Shown here in pieces: positions 42,446-52,258 of a stretch of 64,000 nt of DNA (positions are counted from its first letter, which is position 1; the number at the start of each line of letters is the position of its first letter). The DNA lies in NCBI RefSeq assembly GCF_026000115.1, contig NZ_AP026867.1:4335716-4399715 (forward strand). Reading direction: 5' to 3'. Made by a program: the position numbers and the translations under genes. The notes beneath the pieces are model-generated. The model was given only the letters and a program-made list of their open reading frames with translations. It was not told the DNA's origin and searched no databases. Origin of the DNA: Aureispira anguillae. GTDB lineage: Bacteria; Bacteroidota; Bacteroidia; Chitinophagales; Saprospiraceae.

Positions 42446-42695
42446 GAAAAACGAGAAAAACACGGGTAATCTCACGCCCAACACGATCCACACTTCCCAA
42501 GGGAATTTTTCTAAAGACTTTCTTTCCCAAGTTACAGAAATACACAATGATAAATTAGAGTTCTTAGCCTTGTTTGCTGATATGCAACGTATCTTTTTAT
42601 GTGATATAGCTAAACATCATAACTATCCCGATATTTATTTGAATCAGTTGGAAAACAATATAAGCAAGTTGCAGCAGATGATTGTGTTAGCTTAA
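42444..42695 (+). CDS. Hypothetical protein (83 aa)
   Basis: Start at 42444 (MKNEKNTGN); the longer frame from 42405 runs through the repeat. Helical, acidic-basic mixed, no helix-turn-helix visible. By position next to the integrase it could be a recombination directionality factor. Its start codon lies inside the third TTATACGCCAATAT site, suggesting self-repression. Confidence 0.5.
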   Translation: MKNEKNTGNLTPNTIHTSQGNFSKDFLSQVTEIHNDKLEFLALFADMQRIFLCDIAKHHNYPDIYLNQLENNISKLQQMIVLA

Positions 42696-42784
42696 GAGAG
42701 TTCTTTCGTAAAACATTGTTTCTTAATATAGTTGCGATAGTTTTCTAGTGAAGTGTTATAGAATTAGAAAATTATCGCAACTAA

Positions 42785-44272
42785 CTAAAAAGAGAAAAAA
42801 TCACTTAAATTATCCCCTACTTGTTTATATTTTGCATGGAGATTTCTAAAAATATCTTCTATATCATTAATTGATAATTCCTTCCCCCTTTGAGAATAAT
42901 ATTCAGTTATAAAATTCAGAATAACATGATTCTTATTAGGTTCTATATACTCTTTCGCATCTGTAGCCATACTTTCCAATAAAGGCAATAAATAATTCTT
43001 TTCAAAAGAAAATTGATCTAATTCGTATAAAAAAGATAATACACTAAAACTTATATAATGTTTAATTCTTAATAAACTACTATAAACTGATTCCTTTCTT
43101 CTACTATCTAACTTTGAAATAAAAAGAGATGCCATATATTCTTGAATTAAAACATGAGGAAAAGAATAATAGTCACCTTCCTGAACCAAGATTCCAACAG
43201 CTACTGTTAAATCATATGTTATCTTATTGTTATCAAAATTAATATCTGTAGCATCTTTAATTAATTCATACTCATTGTATAAATTATCTTTAGATAACAT
43301 GTGTTTAGATTTAATTAACACTCTAAAAGCTAACATTGATGCAACTAACTCTAATTCGTCTTTAGATAGAAAAGATAATCGATTCCGTACATATCCTAAT
43401 TTTGTAACAGAATCATGTTTAGAAAAAAGTAGATCTAAAACATTTCGAAAGAACACTGAACTTGTATACGATGTATTTCTTCCTAAATTGTTTTCTATAT
43501 ACTTGATATATAACTGTAAAAATAAAGGTGTTGTTAAATAATCTTGCAGGAATTTATTTTCAATAAGCGTTACAAATATAGAATTTTTCAAATTATTAGA
43601 TAATAATAATTTTTCTAAATACCCTCGAATATCATTTGTATTTAGAGGTTCTATCTCAAACACATAAAACTGAGATAAACTCTCAACATTAGTTCCAGGT
43701 CTAGAAGATATTATAAATTTATTTTTACTAAAATTTGAAATAAAGTTCTTAATTTGCTGTATAAATTTTTGATCTTCCATGTAATTTATTTCATCAAACC
43801 CATCAAAAATAAAAACAAAAAGTCCTTTTTCTAAAACCCTTTTTATTAAAGGAAGATTTTCATTGATAGAAGTTGCAACAAAATTTTCAAAACTTTGATC
43901 ACCATTAGAATCAAACATCCTTAACTCTATATACACTGGCACATACAAATCTTTTTTTATACAATCTAATAAGATGTGTTGTAAAAAAGTAGTCTTTCCA
44001 CTGCCACCACTCCCCATTAAAATCAATTTATCATAATCTTCTAAAAGTTTTTCAACCTTAGTTCCATTAATCTTAATGTTTTCAGACCTTAATGTCAATG
44101 GAATATATGTTTCATAAAAACCTATTGGTCTACTAGTGAATAAAGCGTTCTTTGTCAAGCTAAATTGATCATACAATTTTACTGTATAATTATGCATTTC
44201 GCTAATAAAAAGATCAGGATTATCGAATACATCAAAATCTTCAGCCAACTGATTAATTACCTTGTTCAACAT
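42785..44272 (-). CDS. NACHT-type NTPase (495 aa), probable bacterial NLR-like defence protein
   Basis: Walker A GSGGSGKTT at 87-95 and the NACHT Walker B LFVFIFDGFDEI at 151-162; the FDGFDE form is typical of NACHT. A SSRPGT sensor motif follows near 200. The N-terminal 60 residues are a short helical effector-like part and the C-terminal half is a helical sensor-like region without clear repeats. Bacterial NACHT proteins protect against phage. The gene is 10 bp downstream of a membrane pentapeptide protein, likely one operon. This is the integrase-side cargo of C. Confidence 0.8.
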   Translation of the reverse strand: MLNKVINQLAEDFDVFDNPDLFISEMHNYTVKLYDQFSLTKNALFTSRPIGFYETYIPLTLRSENIKINGTKVEKLLEDYDKLILMGSGGSGKTTFLQHILLDCIKKDLYVPVYIELRMFDSNGDQSFENFVATSINENLPLIKRVLEKGLFVFIFDGFDEINYMEDQKFIQQIKNFISNFSKNKFIISSRPGTNVESLSQFYVFEIEPLNTNDIRGYLEKLLLSNNLKNSIFVTLIENKFLQDYLTTPLFLQLYIKYIENNLGRNTSYTSSVFFRNVLDLLFSKHDSVTKLGYVRNRLSFLSKDELELVASMLAFRVLIKSKHMLSKDNLYNEYELIKDATDINFDNNKITYDLTVAVGILVQEGDYYSFPHVLIQEYMASLFISKLDSRRKESVYSSLLRIKHYISFSVLSFLYELDQFSFEKNYLLPLLESMATDAKEYIEPNKNHVILNFITEYYSQRGKELSINDIEDIFRNLHAKYKQVGDNLSDFFSF

Positions 44273-44282
44273 ATATTAATTA

Positions 44283-45149
44283 TTATTTACAAAAACCACT
44301 AGGTGGGTTTTTGGGTGCTTTAAATGTTGTTTCCTTTCTATTTTCTATCTCAGCCCAGTTTTGTAAAGACTTTAGATCACATCTTTCAAATTTTGCATCT
44401 TCTACATTTACACTTTGGAAATTAGCTCTCAACAATATACAATTAATAAATACTGCTCTTTTAAAATCTGAAAATTTTAAATTCGCATCTTCGAATTTAC
44501 ATTCACTAGTACTTGCCCCCCTCCATTCTGAGAGCTCTAATGTAGCATGCATGAAATCACACTCTTTTATTCTTGCACCATCCCAAATTGCCTTGGACAA
44601 TTCTGCCGTATGAAACTCAGAATCAAACAATTTAGCACTTTCAAAAATTGCCTTGGACAACTTCGTATTTGAAAAATTCGATTTTTTTATTGTAGCTCCT
44701 TTTAAAATAATATTATCAAGTATAGCATCTTTAAAATTTACATTTTCTAATATCGCACCAGAAAAATCAAGTCCTGAAAGATTAGCATTTGACAAATCAG
44801 CATTTTTCAAACTACCATCCCTTAGCCATCCATTTTCTTTTAACTCCTTTAATGCTCTTGATGTCATACCTTTCTCCTCACTTCCTAATTCTCTGATTAA
44901 CCTCTTTTTTGAATTAGATTTTTCCTTTTCTTCATACAAGTAATTAATTAATAAGATAGTAATTGCAATGCTCATAAATTCTATACTAACATTTGCATAA
45001 AAGTTTTTAATTAAGTGGCAATAAGGCCAATCATTTGGGTATTTATGAAAAAAAACAACCCCAATCCCTAATATTAGAAATATAAATCCAACTATTTTTA
45101 TAAATTTCCCTATCTCCATTTTTCTAATCTTTTTAATTAGATTTCTCAC
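44283..45149 (-). CDS. Membrane protein with pentapeptide repeats (288 aa)
   Basis: Two N-terminal membrane segments (about 14-32 and 50-67) precede a charged helix and then about 25 A(D/N)LXX-type pentapeptides (LSNANLSGLDFSGAILENV and so on) forming a right-handed beta helix (about 112-280). Paired with the NACHT gene it may act as sensor or effector in the membrane. Its start is followed by a long gene-free, AT-rich stretch. Confidence 0.75.
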   Translation of the reverse strand: MRNLIKKIRKMEIGKFIKIVGFIFLILGIGVVFFHKYPNDWPYCHLIKNFYANVSIEFMSIAITILLINYLYEEKEKSNSKKRLIRELGSEEKGMTSRALKELKENGWLRDGSLKNADLSNANLSGLDFSGAILENVNFKDAILDNIILKGATIKKSNFSNTKLSKAIFESAKLFDSEFHTAELSKAIWDGARIKECDFMHATLELSEWRGASTSECKFEDANLKFSDFKRAVFINCILLRANFQSVNVEDAKFERCDLKSLQNWAEIENRKETTFKAPKNPPSGFCK

Positions 45150-45395
45150 TTTATCTTTTTTAGTCTTTGACTAAAAAAGATAAATATTAGTGTATATTAT
45201 AGTACATTTGTTTGCACACAAAGATATATAATATAAATAAATTTTTATTTAAAAAATAAAAGTATCTAAAAACAAAAAATTTTATCTAGGTTACTGTTTT
45301 AGCAAAAGCAAAGAAAGAGAGTAGATTGTAAGTTTAAGTTACTTGATATACAATTTGAATAAGGTCATTACAATACAATTTAACTGACAACTAAG
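45150..45395. other. Gene-free AT-rich gap
   Basis: Promoter of the pentapeptide-NACHT pair is expected at the left. Homology with element A begins only at about 45410, so this is cargo-side sequence. Nothing else recognised. Confidence 0.3.
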
Positions 45396-46022
45396 CTATA
45401 TTTTCTCAGCATACCCAGCCACCCTACCAGCCCGATCCAAGCCATTAACGGTTTTACGAGCCTGATAAAAATCAACGATGGAGCCATTGATATACTGGCT
45501 CAATCGTTGACGAGTAAACAAGCCGTTTAGCATTCCATATACTAGAATTTTAGCAGCGTTATTCGGATCAAGCGCCAACGATGGATTTTTGACCAAATCA
45601 ACGCCTAAAAAGTCCGACATTTTACGATAATTCTTTTGGTGGGTGAGCTGGACAAAACCCCGTCCCCAGTACCCCGTACCCCAATATCTATTTTGGCGGT
45701 TGTATACCTCTGTTTGGCTAGGAGCTGCTCTCCTTTCTTCTATCGGGCGAAAGTTGCTTTCATACCGAGCTGTTGCCAAGATATACGCTAATTTATTCAA
45801 GTCTTTATCTCCATACTTATCAAACGCTCGCACAATTAATCGAATTGAATCTTTCTGCACTTCGTCTAGTGGACCAAACGCCAAAGAGCAAGATTTAATA
45901 ATCCCATTTACCCGATAAGAGCGCATAAATACATCTATTAAGACGATGCAACCAAAAAGCAGCGCTGTTCCCAGCAACAACCTTTTATGCTCGCTTAATC
46001 CATCGTAGAATTTCAATTTCAT
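45396..46022 (-). CDS. GH19-like endolysin, C copy (208 aa)
   Basis: Same protein as 1004..1642 apart from one anchor-region change and the last residues, which are replaced (VAGYAEKI) where the cargo begins. The catalytic region is unchanged. The sharp break at VAGYA marks the edge of the recombining cargo slot in both elements. Confidence 0.8.
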   Translation of the reverse strand: MKLKFYDGLSEHKRLLLGTALLFGCIVLIDVFMRSYRVNGIIKSCSLAFGPLDEVQKDSIRLIVRAFDKYGDKDLNKLAYILATARYESNFRPIEERRAAPSQTEVYNRQNRYWGTGYWGRGFVQLTHQKNYRKMSDFLGVDLVKNPSLALDPNNAAKILVYGMLNGLFTRQRLSQYINGSIVDFYQARKTVNGLDRAGRVAGYAEKI

Positions 46023-46585
46023 GCTAACTTAAATTTATAGAGGTGTTTGGCTAATTGATGGCCTGGGCATGAAGTCTGCCCAAAGTCTCTATGCCCGTAT
46101 ACTTCTAAGCTTTGGGGCAATTCCTTTCTTAAGTATTTGATTAATTGTGCTAGGCTTTTTAATTGCTGCGAGCTGGGCTGCTCTTTCGTAAAGTCACCAC
46201 TTAAACAGATTCCTATACTTCGCCTATTCTCTCCTGCCACATTATTACTCACATTTCTTAGCGGATTCCCTTGGATAATGTCACCGTTTTTCTCAATGAC
46301 AAAATGGTACCCAATGCCTGCCCATCCTTTTGATTGTACGTGATAACGGGCGTAATCGGCTGCATACTGTCCTATACTAGCAGAGTGATGCACTACAATT
46401 TTATTGATAATAGCAAGCGTCCTAGTAGGGTATTTTTTGCTACTAGAACGCATTAAGGTGCTATACTGGTCTATTATCCTTATGTTTCTGCTTTTTAAGG
46501 CTATCAACAGCACAATAAACAGCAGGATCAATACTCCGATACAAGCCTTTTTATGTTGCTTGATCTGCTTTAAGTAACGATCCAT
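46019..46585 (-). CDS. Amidase-2, C copy (188 aa)
   Basis: Same as 1639..2205 with I5L, A18V and Q155E. All zinc ligands kept. Confidence 0.9.
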   Translation of the reverse strand: MDRYLKQIKQHKKACIGVLILLFIVLLIALKSRNIRIIDQYSTLMRSSSKKYPTRTLAIINKIVVHHSASIGQYAADYARYHVQSKGWAGIGYHFVIEKNGDIIQGNPLRNVSNNVAGENRRSIGICLSGDFTKEQPSSQQLKSLAQLIKYLRKELPQSLEVYGHRDFGQTSCPGHQLAKHLYKFKLA

Positions 46586-46587
46586 GC

Positions 46588-46806
46588 TTATAAATTTCGC
46601 TCAATGACTTCCAAGGCATCAGAGGACGCTGGCTTTTGTTCGGGGTCATCTTCTCCCAAAGCATAGCCAATTCGATAGCCTGCTCCTGCAATAAATATCA
46701 TTGAAAATACCCAATATTTCCAACCTCGATTGGCTTTTAAACCATAGGCAAAAATGAATAAGGTAACGATACCGCCACCTAGTAGGCTGCTTTCTGTTTT
46801 TTTCAT
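46588..46806 (-). CDS. Small two-TM protein, C copy (72 aa)
   Basis: As 2208..2426 with two changes in the acidic tail (DEPE to DDPE, APS to ASS). Holin or virion membrane protein. Confidence 0.6.
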   Translation of the reverse strand: MKKTESSLLGGGIVTLFIFAYGLKANRGWKYWVFSMIFIAGAGYRIGYALGEDDPEQKPASSDALEVIERNL

Positions 46807-47006
46807 GTTGTTTCAGAGATTTGTTGCTTGTTTCTGAGATAGAGCCAACGAAAGAAAAGAATTGCTAATCCGATTAATAAAAGAGGTTTTGCAATCTTAA
46901 AGAATTCCTCCTGGAACGTTGGCACCGCTTTTTGCTCCTTGGCTGAGTTATACCACAAAAAACCTGTTGTACTTGCTCCGACTAGAAAGGGAATCAATAA
47001 AGGCAT
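46803..47006 (-). CDS. Small two-TM protein, C copy (67 aa)
   Basis: Protein identical to 2423..2626 with silent changes in the DNA, so selection for sequence is likely. Confidence 0.6.
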   Translation of the reverse strand: MPLLIPFLVGASTTGFLWYNSAKEQKAVPTFQEEFFKIAKPLLLIGLAILFFRWLYLRNKQQISETT

Positions 47007-47398
47007 TATTTCAGGGCTTTAATCAGTTCTTGAATCGAGATTGAGGTTTTTCCTGTCCACTTCTTCAGCATGGCTTCTGTTTTTGCCCCAAACTTGCCAT
47101 CTTCTACCAAAAAGGGCAGCAGTTGGGGCTTATTGTTGCCGTGTTTGACATTCAATAAACGTTGCAGCTCTTTTACCTTCTCTCCTTCACTTCCTTTGCT
47201 CAGAAGGGTATCATTGCTTGCCGTTGAGGAAAGCTGCGCTGTTGTGCTATTCGATGCCTTAGAAGGGCTTACAGGTGGTTGTTTCGCTTGCTCAAAGAAC
47301 TGGATCAATTTATCTCGATTAAAATAGGTCAGCACTAAGGCAATCAATAGAAACCCCATTAATAGGGGTTTCTTATGGGTTTCTAGCGTCTTTTTCAT
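47006..47398 (-). CDS. Peptidoglycan-binding anchored protein, C copy (130 aa)
   Basis: As 2626..3018 with changes in the anchor, linker and near the C-terminus (I13L, G to A, R to K). The binding domain core is unchanged. Confidence 0.75.
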   Translation of the reverse strand: MKKTLETHKKPLLMGFLLIALVLTYFNRDKLIQFFEQAKQPPVSPSKASNSTTAQLSSTASNDTLLSKGSEGEKVKELQRLLNVKHGNNKPQLLPFLVEDGKFGAKTEAMLKKWTGKTSISIQELIKALK

Positions 47399-47401
47399 AA
47401 G

Positions 47402-47674
47402 CTATGAATTTGCTTTGGGTTTTGTTTTGGTGCTTTGGGCTACTACTAATTCTTTGCTGGCTACCACTTCTTTTTTAACGGGTGCCACCTTTTTTACAGG
47501 CGTTTCGACTTCTACTGGCTCTACGGCTATGGCTGGTTCTTGGGGCTGCTCTGTGCTGCTCGCTGCTCCTTTTTTAGTGGCTGATTTTTTCTTCAGGTAA
47601 TAAGCCGTGCCACCTCCTACTAGAATTAAAATGATAATGAGCGCTAGAAATTTATACTTGTGTTTCTTGAACAT
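47402..47674 (-). CDS. Single-TM Pro/Val/Glu protein, C copy (90 aa)
   Basis: As 3022..3294; only tail substitutions (V to A, V to I). Function unknown. Confidence 0.6.
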   Translation of the reverse strand: MFKKHKYKFLALIIILILVGGGTAYYLKKKSATKKGAASSTEQPQEPAIAVEPVEVETPVKKVAPVKKEVVASKELVVAQSTKTKPKANS

Positions 47675-47730
47675 GGTTTAAGTTGATTAGTTGGTTGTTT
47701 ATTAAATGTTATTAAGGTTGTTGTTAAGGC

Positions 47731-48411
47731 TTAGTCGCCATCCCAAGGCTCCGTATGAATTACTGTTCCTACTTCTGCTCCTGTGGCTAGGTTGATGCTG
47801 ATTTGCTTTAAGAGCGTTCCTTTCGCATCTTTGATCGACAAATCCACATAATCACTAGGGCGCATCAATGGGACATCAATCAATTCCATTCCTGAGCTTT
47901 TAGGATTCGCACCACTCATTTTAGTGCTTTTTCCTCTTAGCTTTTGTGCAGCAGCATTCAAACGTTCTTTTGATACTTTTACATTGATGATCTTTTCGGC
48001 TCGCTGCTTAATCGTAAATGAACCAAAGGCTTTGGGGATCACCACAGGTTTTAAAGCGCCTTCTTCAAAGCTGCCTTTGTGCCGAATGCCGCCATAATGC
48101 ATATTGTAATCAAACGTTCTTTTTATCGTGTTCACATTACTGATCTCAATTCCCGTTTCTACAGGAATTTTTGTCACTACTTTGGCTACTCTAGGAATTG
48201 ATGGCGCTGGCTTCTCTACGGGCGCTGGTTCTTGCTCTGTTTCTACTTCCTCAACTTCTATCGAGGGTTTGAGCTTCGCTGCCTTTGCTGCTTTTTGGGC
48301 CTCTTTTCTTTTTTTGAGGAAGTACGCCAAACCGCACCCACTCCCCAAAAGAACGACCACCAATACAATTAGATAGATTTTTTTCACGGTTTTAGGTTTA
48401 TTAGTCAACAA
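47731..48411 (-). CDS. Anchored beta-rich protein, C copy (226 aa)
   Basis: As 3351..4031 with one R to K change; several silent differences. Candidate spike or adaptor protein. Confidence 0.6.
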   Translation of the reverse strand: MLTNKPKTVKKIYLIVLVVVLLGSGCGLAYFLKKRKEAQKAAKAAKLKPSIEVEEVETEQEPAPVEKPAPSIPRVAKVVTKIPVETGIEISNVNTIKRTFDYNMHYGGIRHKGSFEEGALKPVVIPKAFGSFTIKQRAEKIINVKVSKERLNAAAQKLRGKSTKMSGANPKSSGMELIDVPLMRPSDYVDLSIKDAKGTLLKQISINLATGAEVGTVIHTEPWDGD

Positions 48412-48850
48412 TCCCCCCTAGGGCTTTTCTTTTTGCATAGATCAAATCAAAGTAGCTTTCACCCCGATATTCTCCTATTGTTTTGCAAGTCGTGTAACAG
48501 GCTTGCATGTGCGTTGCGATGTCTTCTTGATACTTCTTTTTATAAGCTTTGATCGTTGCCATAAATCGGACAGCATCTAGGTTGTATAGTTCTTTGATTG
48601 GTTGGCAGCGTTCCGAAAAATCAAAGTAATAGCGAGTCGTCAAGCCTTTATTTAGGCGTTTTAGCAGCTCATTCGGGTCATAGCTTACCGTTTGCCCCTG
48701 CTCATCTTTTATGTTCACTAGTACATCAATTTCTTCGCTGTCGTTTTCTGCTCTGCCTTGCATCTTACCAAAGACAAATACTACGATCAGGATCACTACC
48801 AAGGCGCTGCCCCATGCTAAATAGCTTGTATTCATTTCTTTTATTTTCAT
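48401..48850 (-). CDS. Single-TM helical protein, C copy (149 aa)
   Basis: Protein identical to 4021..4470. Confidence 0.6.
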   Translation of the reverse strand: MKIKEMNTSYLAWGSALVVILIVVFVFGKMQGRAENDSEEIDVLVNIKDEQGQTVSYDPNELLKRLNKGLTTRYYFDFSERCQPIKELYNLDAVRFMATIKAYKKKYQEDIATHMQACYTTCKTIGEYRGESYFDLIYAKRKALGGIVD

Positions 48851-48866
48851 TGTAGATTCAGTAGGT

Positions 48867-49778
48867 TTAAATTCGTTTGAGTAATCCTTCTTGCTCTAAG
48901 GCGGTGATGGCTTCTTCTCTCGTTACTTTATCAAAAAAATCCATTTCATCTCGCCACCGTTTTACTAAGGTATACATGCCCCATGCTGCAAAAACGCCTT
49001 GACCATTTCGCTTTTCATCAACCATTCTTCGATCGGGTACATTATGACCGTTAATCAGTTTAAAAAAGTCTAAGCCTGCTCGATCTGCTTTATACCACCA
49101 TATCTTATCCGCACTATGCAAGTGAGAACTGCTGTTTCCATACATTAGGTTTAAACCCACAGAACTAAACCACCACGCATTTCCTCCGTGTCGTAATGAG
49201 GTTAGATTATAACCTTGTCCATCTTTTGATAAAAAGTTTTCGATGTCATTTCTCAACGGTGCTGCTTCGGTTTCATACTTCCCATAAACAGGATAAGTCA
49301 AATAGTTTCCTCCTGTTGTCCCTGCTACTAAACCAAACATTTTATCTATCGCTTTATTAGCGCTGGGGCTAAAGGCATTGTTGCCGACTAAAGTACGCCC
49401 GACCTTGTGTTTGGCTCTCAGTTTATCGGAATCCGCTTTGTTCAATTGTATCTTTTGCATTCGATCCAAGATCAAGCGTTTGCCTTCTTTGCTCGTCATC
49501 AATACGGCGGTATAATCGGGTCTATTTTCGGGGGTCTGCTCTCCTGCCAGGGCGCTGTGTTGTAAATCTTCTTCAGAATAAAGACTGCTTACATCTTGGC
49601 GACCTGTTACAGGCGGTGGCAGCGCTGCTCCTTCTTGGTTTTGAATGGGGGCGCTTGGCTCTTCTTTCTTCCGAGTTACCATCCAGACGGCCATACCTCC
49701 TCCAAATAGAATCACCAATACGCCTAGTATCAACAAGGGCACTTTTAGTTTATTTGATTGCTTCGCTTGCTTTTCCAT
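48867..49778 (-). CDS. Anchored virion-type protein, C copy (303 aa)
   Basis: As 4488..5399 with M13V, T51A and D132G. A one-base deletion in the gap to the next gene shifts its offset relative to A. The TGGNY segment is unchanged. Confidence 0.6.
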   Translation of the reverse strand: MEKQAKQSNKLKVPLLILGVLVILFGGGMAVWMVTRKKEEPSAPIQNQEGAALPPPVTGRQDVSSLYSEEDLQHSALAGEQTPENRPDYTAVLMTSKEGKRLILDRMQKIQLNKADSDKLRAKHKVGRTLVGNNAFSPSANKAIDKMFGLVAGTTGGNYLTYPVYGKYETEAAPLRNDIENFLSKDGQGYNLTSLRHGGNAWWFSSVGLNLMYGNSSSHLHSADKIWWYKADRAGLDFFKLINGHNVPDRRMVDEKRNGQGVFAAWGMYTLVKRWRDEMDFFDKVTREEAITALEQEGLLKRI

Positions 49779-50115
49779 TTTTTGAACTAATTAAGACTAC
49801 GATTAATAAAACCACGCCTCCTATAATTCCTCCGATTGCCAATGGGCTTAATTGCTTTTTGGGCGGTGGTGGTGGCGGTGGGGTGGTCGTTGTGCTGTTT
49901 GAGCCATCCTTGCCCATAAACAAAGAAATTACCCCTCCTATGCTATTTAAACCATTAGCACTCGCATTGATGATCGCAGCAGGATCACCGCTTGATTTTT
50001 GGGTCGAGGGGCTGGCTTCTTCTGTGTTCTTGGGCTGCTCTCGGATTCTCCCTGTTCCATATTGACTAAAATCAGGGCGACTGTAATCCAGCTTTATTTT
50101 ATCCCTTAAGCTCAT
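49750..50115 (-). CDS. Poly-proline single-TM protein, C copy (121 aa)
   Basis: Protein identical to 5371..5736. Confidence 0.6.
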   Translation of the reverse strand: MSLRDKIKLDYSRPDFSQYGTGRIREQPKNTEEASPSTQKSSGDPAAIINASANGLNSIGGVISLFMGKDGSNSTTTTPPPPPPPKKQLSPLAIGGIIGGVVLLIVVLISSKNGKASEAIK

Positions 50116-50455
50116 TTTTTGCGGTTTTAATCAGTTTGTAACAAAATGCCAATAAAACCAAAACCACACTAAAACGGATCGCTAGAATGGATATGGAATC
50201 GACTTTACAATAGGTACAGCTCGTGTCTTGAATATGTTTGGGTGATCCTTCCTTGCTGGGCACTTTGGTCGTGTCTAAGGTGATCTTTACCTCTTTTAAT
50301 GGGGGCTGCTCTTTTACTACTTCTACAACTGGCGTAGCTACTTTTGAAGGGGTTTCCTTTGTTGGTAGTACGGTTGTTGTGCTTGGTGTGGCAATCGTTG
50401 TTGCCGTGCTTGCTTTGAGTTCCGCTCGCTTTTCTGAAATCGTGCCTAGGCTCAT
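50099..50455 (-). CDS. Thr/Pro/Val single-TM protein, C copy (118 aa)
   Basis: As 5720..6076 with one E to K change before the CTYC motif. Here the upstream frame is open much further (to 50635), but only because of changes that have no counterpart in A, supporting the start at 50455. Confidence 0.6.
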   Translation of the reverse strand: MSLGTISEKRAELKASTATTIATPSTTTVLPTKETPSKVATPVVEVVKEQPPLKEVKITLDTTKVPSKEGSPKHIQDTSCTYCKVDSISILAIRFSVVLVLLAFCYKLIKTAKNELKG

Positions 50456-50459
50456 GGTT

Positions 50460-50729
50460 TTAGTTGGATTTTGTTGTGAAATAATACAGTATAAATAAGA
50501 GGAATAAAGAGCTGATGATTGTGCCACTAATTGCCAATACTTTATTGCGCTGGCGGCGTTCTTCTCGCTCCCGTGCTGATTGAATTGCTTCAGCTCTTGC
50601 CTGCGCTCCAAAGATCGCTGCCATATCTTTGCCACTTACGCCATGATTCCCGATCCCTCCGCCTAATATGTCTATGCTGATGTCGCCTGTCGCTATATCG
50701 CCGACTACACCTGTTTTTGCTAGTGCCAT
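50460..50729 (-). CDS. C-terminally anchored small protein, C copy (89 aa)
   Basis: Protein identical to 6081..6350. Confidence 0.6.
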   Translation of the reverse strand: MALAKTGVVGDIATGDISIDILGGGIGNHGVSGKDMAAIFGAQARAEAIQSAREREERRQRNKVLAISGTIISSLFLLFILYYFTTKSN

Positions 50730-50900
50730 GGTCTTTTATTGTTGAATACTTCATTGATTTTTTAGTTCTAACAACAACTAAAAAAGCATCTTGCATTAAA
50801 TTGATATTCAGCTATTCAACAATTGGACAAACAAAATAAAGTTCATAAAGCTGCTAATCAATTTAATACGATTTCTACTGAAGTAATGAGATTTTAAAAG

Positions 50901-50934
50901 AAAAGCCAATTGCCACCGTTTGACAATTGGCTTA
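50901..50934 (-). terminator. Terminator after the candidate capsid gene, C copy
   Basis: Same AAGCCAATTG / CAATTGGCTT hairpin as in A. Confidence 0.75.
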
Positions 50935-50968
50935 CTTATTTAGGGGTTAGTTTTCTGCTGTTTGAGGC

Positions 50969-51700
50969 TTATTTTACATAAACCGTTTCTAAGGTCATGT
51001 TTACTCCTACTCCTTGATATACTGGAATCTCTAGGTAAACAAAGCCATCCAAAAATGTATTCATCTTCTCAATCGTGCGAATCGTTGTTTGTTCATCACT
51101 TGCCAACGCTTTAGGGTACAAGTGGTTTTTGTCTCCTGCACTTGTGCCATCGTGAGAGAAACGGCGCTCTACCATTTTTGCCGTGAAATGCTTGTCATCG
51201 TCTGCATCAATGTGCATTCCATCAATTTTTAAATACGATCCATTGCGGGCTAATTTGGCAATTACTTCCAAAGTATCTTTTCCATAGGTGCCATCAATCA
51301 CCAATGAATTAGAAATTGCCGTGCTAGAAGGGAAAATTTGCAAGCTGTCGCCATCCAAACCTACTTTCACCATAATCTTTGCTGGGTGGGTTTCTGCTTC
51401 TGTATAGCCATCCTCGCCTACTTTGCCAACCTGCGCAATATTGGGCTTTACCCCTAAGATCAACTCCAAGCGTCCTTCTTCTTCATGCCCTTTTTCGCTT
51501 GAATTGGAGATCAATGAATATTTTTTGTCTACAATACCTCCCAGCTCTTCTACATCTGTAATCAATTCATATTCTGCTGGAACATCGTCAGGCAATGGCA
51601 TATAAGATAATTTCCCTCTAATCATTACGTGAGGAGTTGGAACGCACAAATCTGCGCTAATTGGTGTGTAAATACGGATTACTTCGTTTTTTGTACTCAT
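50969..51700 (-). CDS. Candidate major capsid protein, C copy (243 aa)
   Basis: Protein identical to 6589..7320 despite about ten silent DNA changes, which indicates strong purifying selection. Confidence 0.6.
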   Translation of the reverse strand: MSTKNEVIRIYTPISADLCVPTPHVMIRGKLSYMPLPDDVPAEYELITDVEELGGIVDKKYSLISNSSEKGHEEEGRLELILGVKPNIAQVGKVGEDGYTEAETHPAKIMVKVGLDGDSLQIFPSSTAISNSLVIDGTYGKDTLEVIAKLARNGSYLKIDGMHIDADDDKHFTAKMVERRFSHDGTSAGDKNHLYPKALASDEQTTIRTIEKMNTFLDGFVYLEIPVYQGVGVNMTLETVYVK

Positions 51701-51750
51701 CTTAAGATTTAGTTTTTTAACAATGGTTTAATGAAAAAAATGGATAGTAA

Positions 51751-52038
51751 TTAGGCGTTTCGCTTTTTGAAATACTGGCGAAAAGTGGCTTGGTTGGCTA
51801 AAAAGAAAAACACTAAAGAAAGCAGCATAAACAAGCATTTTACGCTATCCAATAGAATAATCACTCCCTGCTGGTATTCGATTACTTCTGATAGCGTCAT
51901 TATGCGATTGGCTTGCTGTTTTAAGCCGATGAATTTTAGTTTTAATACCAAACTATCTATTCCATCACTCAATTGATACAAGCTTACATTAAAGAAAGGA
52001 ACGATTAATCGTGCAATAACTTTAAACAATGCTTTCAT
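51751..52038 (-). CDS. Small membrane protein, C copy (95 aa)
   Basis: Protein identical to 7371..7658. Confidence 0.6.
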   Translation of the reverse strand: MKALFKVIARLIVPFFNVSLYQLSDGIDSLVLKLKFIGLKQQANRIMTLSEVIEYQQGVIILLDSVKCLFMLLSLVFFFLANQATFRQYFKKRNA

Positions 52039-52039
52039 C

Positions 52040-52258
52040 CTATAGGAATTTTTGCTTTATGATTAGTAACAATAAGATTGTTGTGCCTACCAAGCCTATC
52101 GTCAAGTAATCCAGTTTGATTTCTATCACTATAGTTTCAGGTATTAGCATAAAAATAGGGTTTAGTTTTTCATCCTTGGTTTGATTTAGGGTTGCTCTTT
52201 TATTCCTCTTTTGATACCACAAAGATGCAGCAAAAAACAGCAAAAAAACGAGTTTCAA
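52040..52258 (-). CDS. Small two-TM protein, C copy (about 72 aa, TTG start)
   Basis: As 7660..7890, but the TTG that opens the A frame is TTA here and the next TTG is at 52258. The initiation codon is unresolved. Confidence 0.5.
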   Translation of the reverse strand: MKLVFLLFFAASLWYQKRNKRATLNQTKDEKLNPIFMLIPETIVIEIKLDYLTIGLVGTTILLLLIIKQKFL

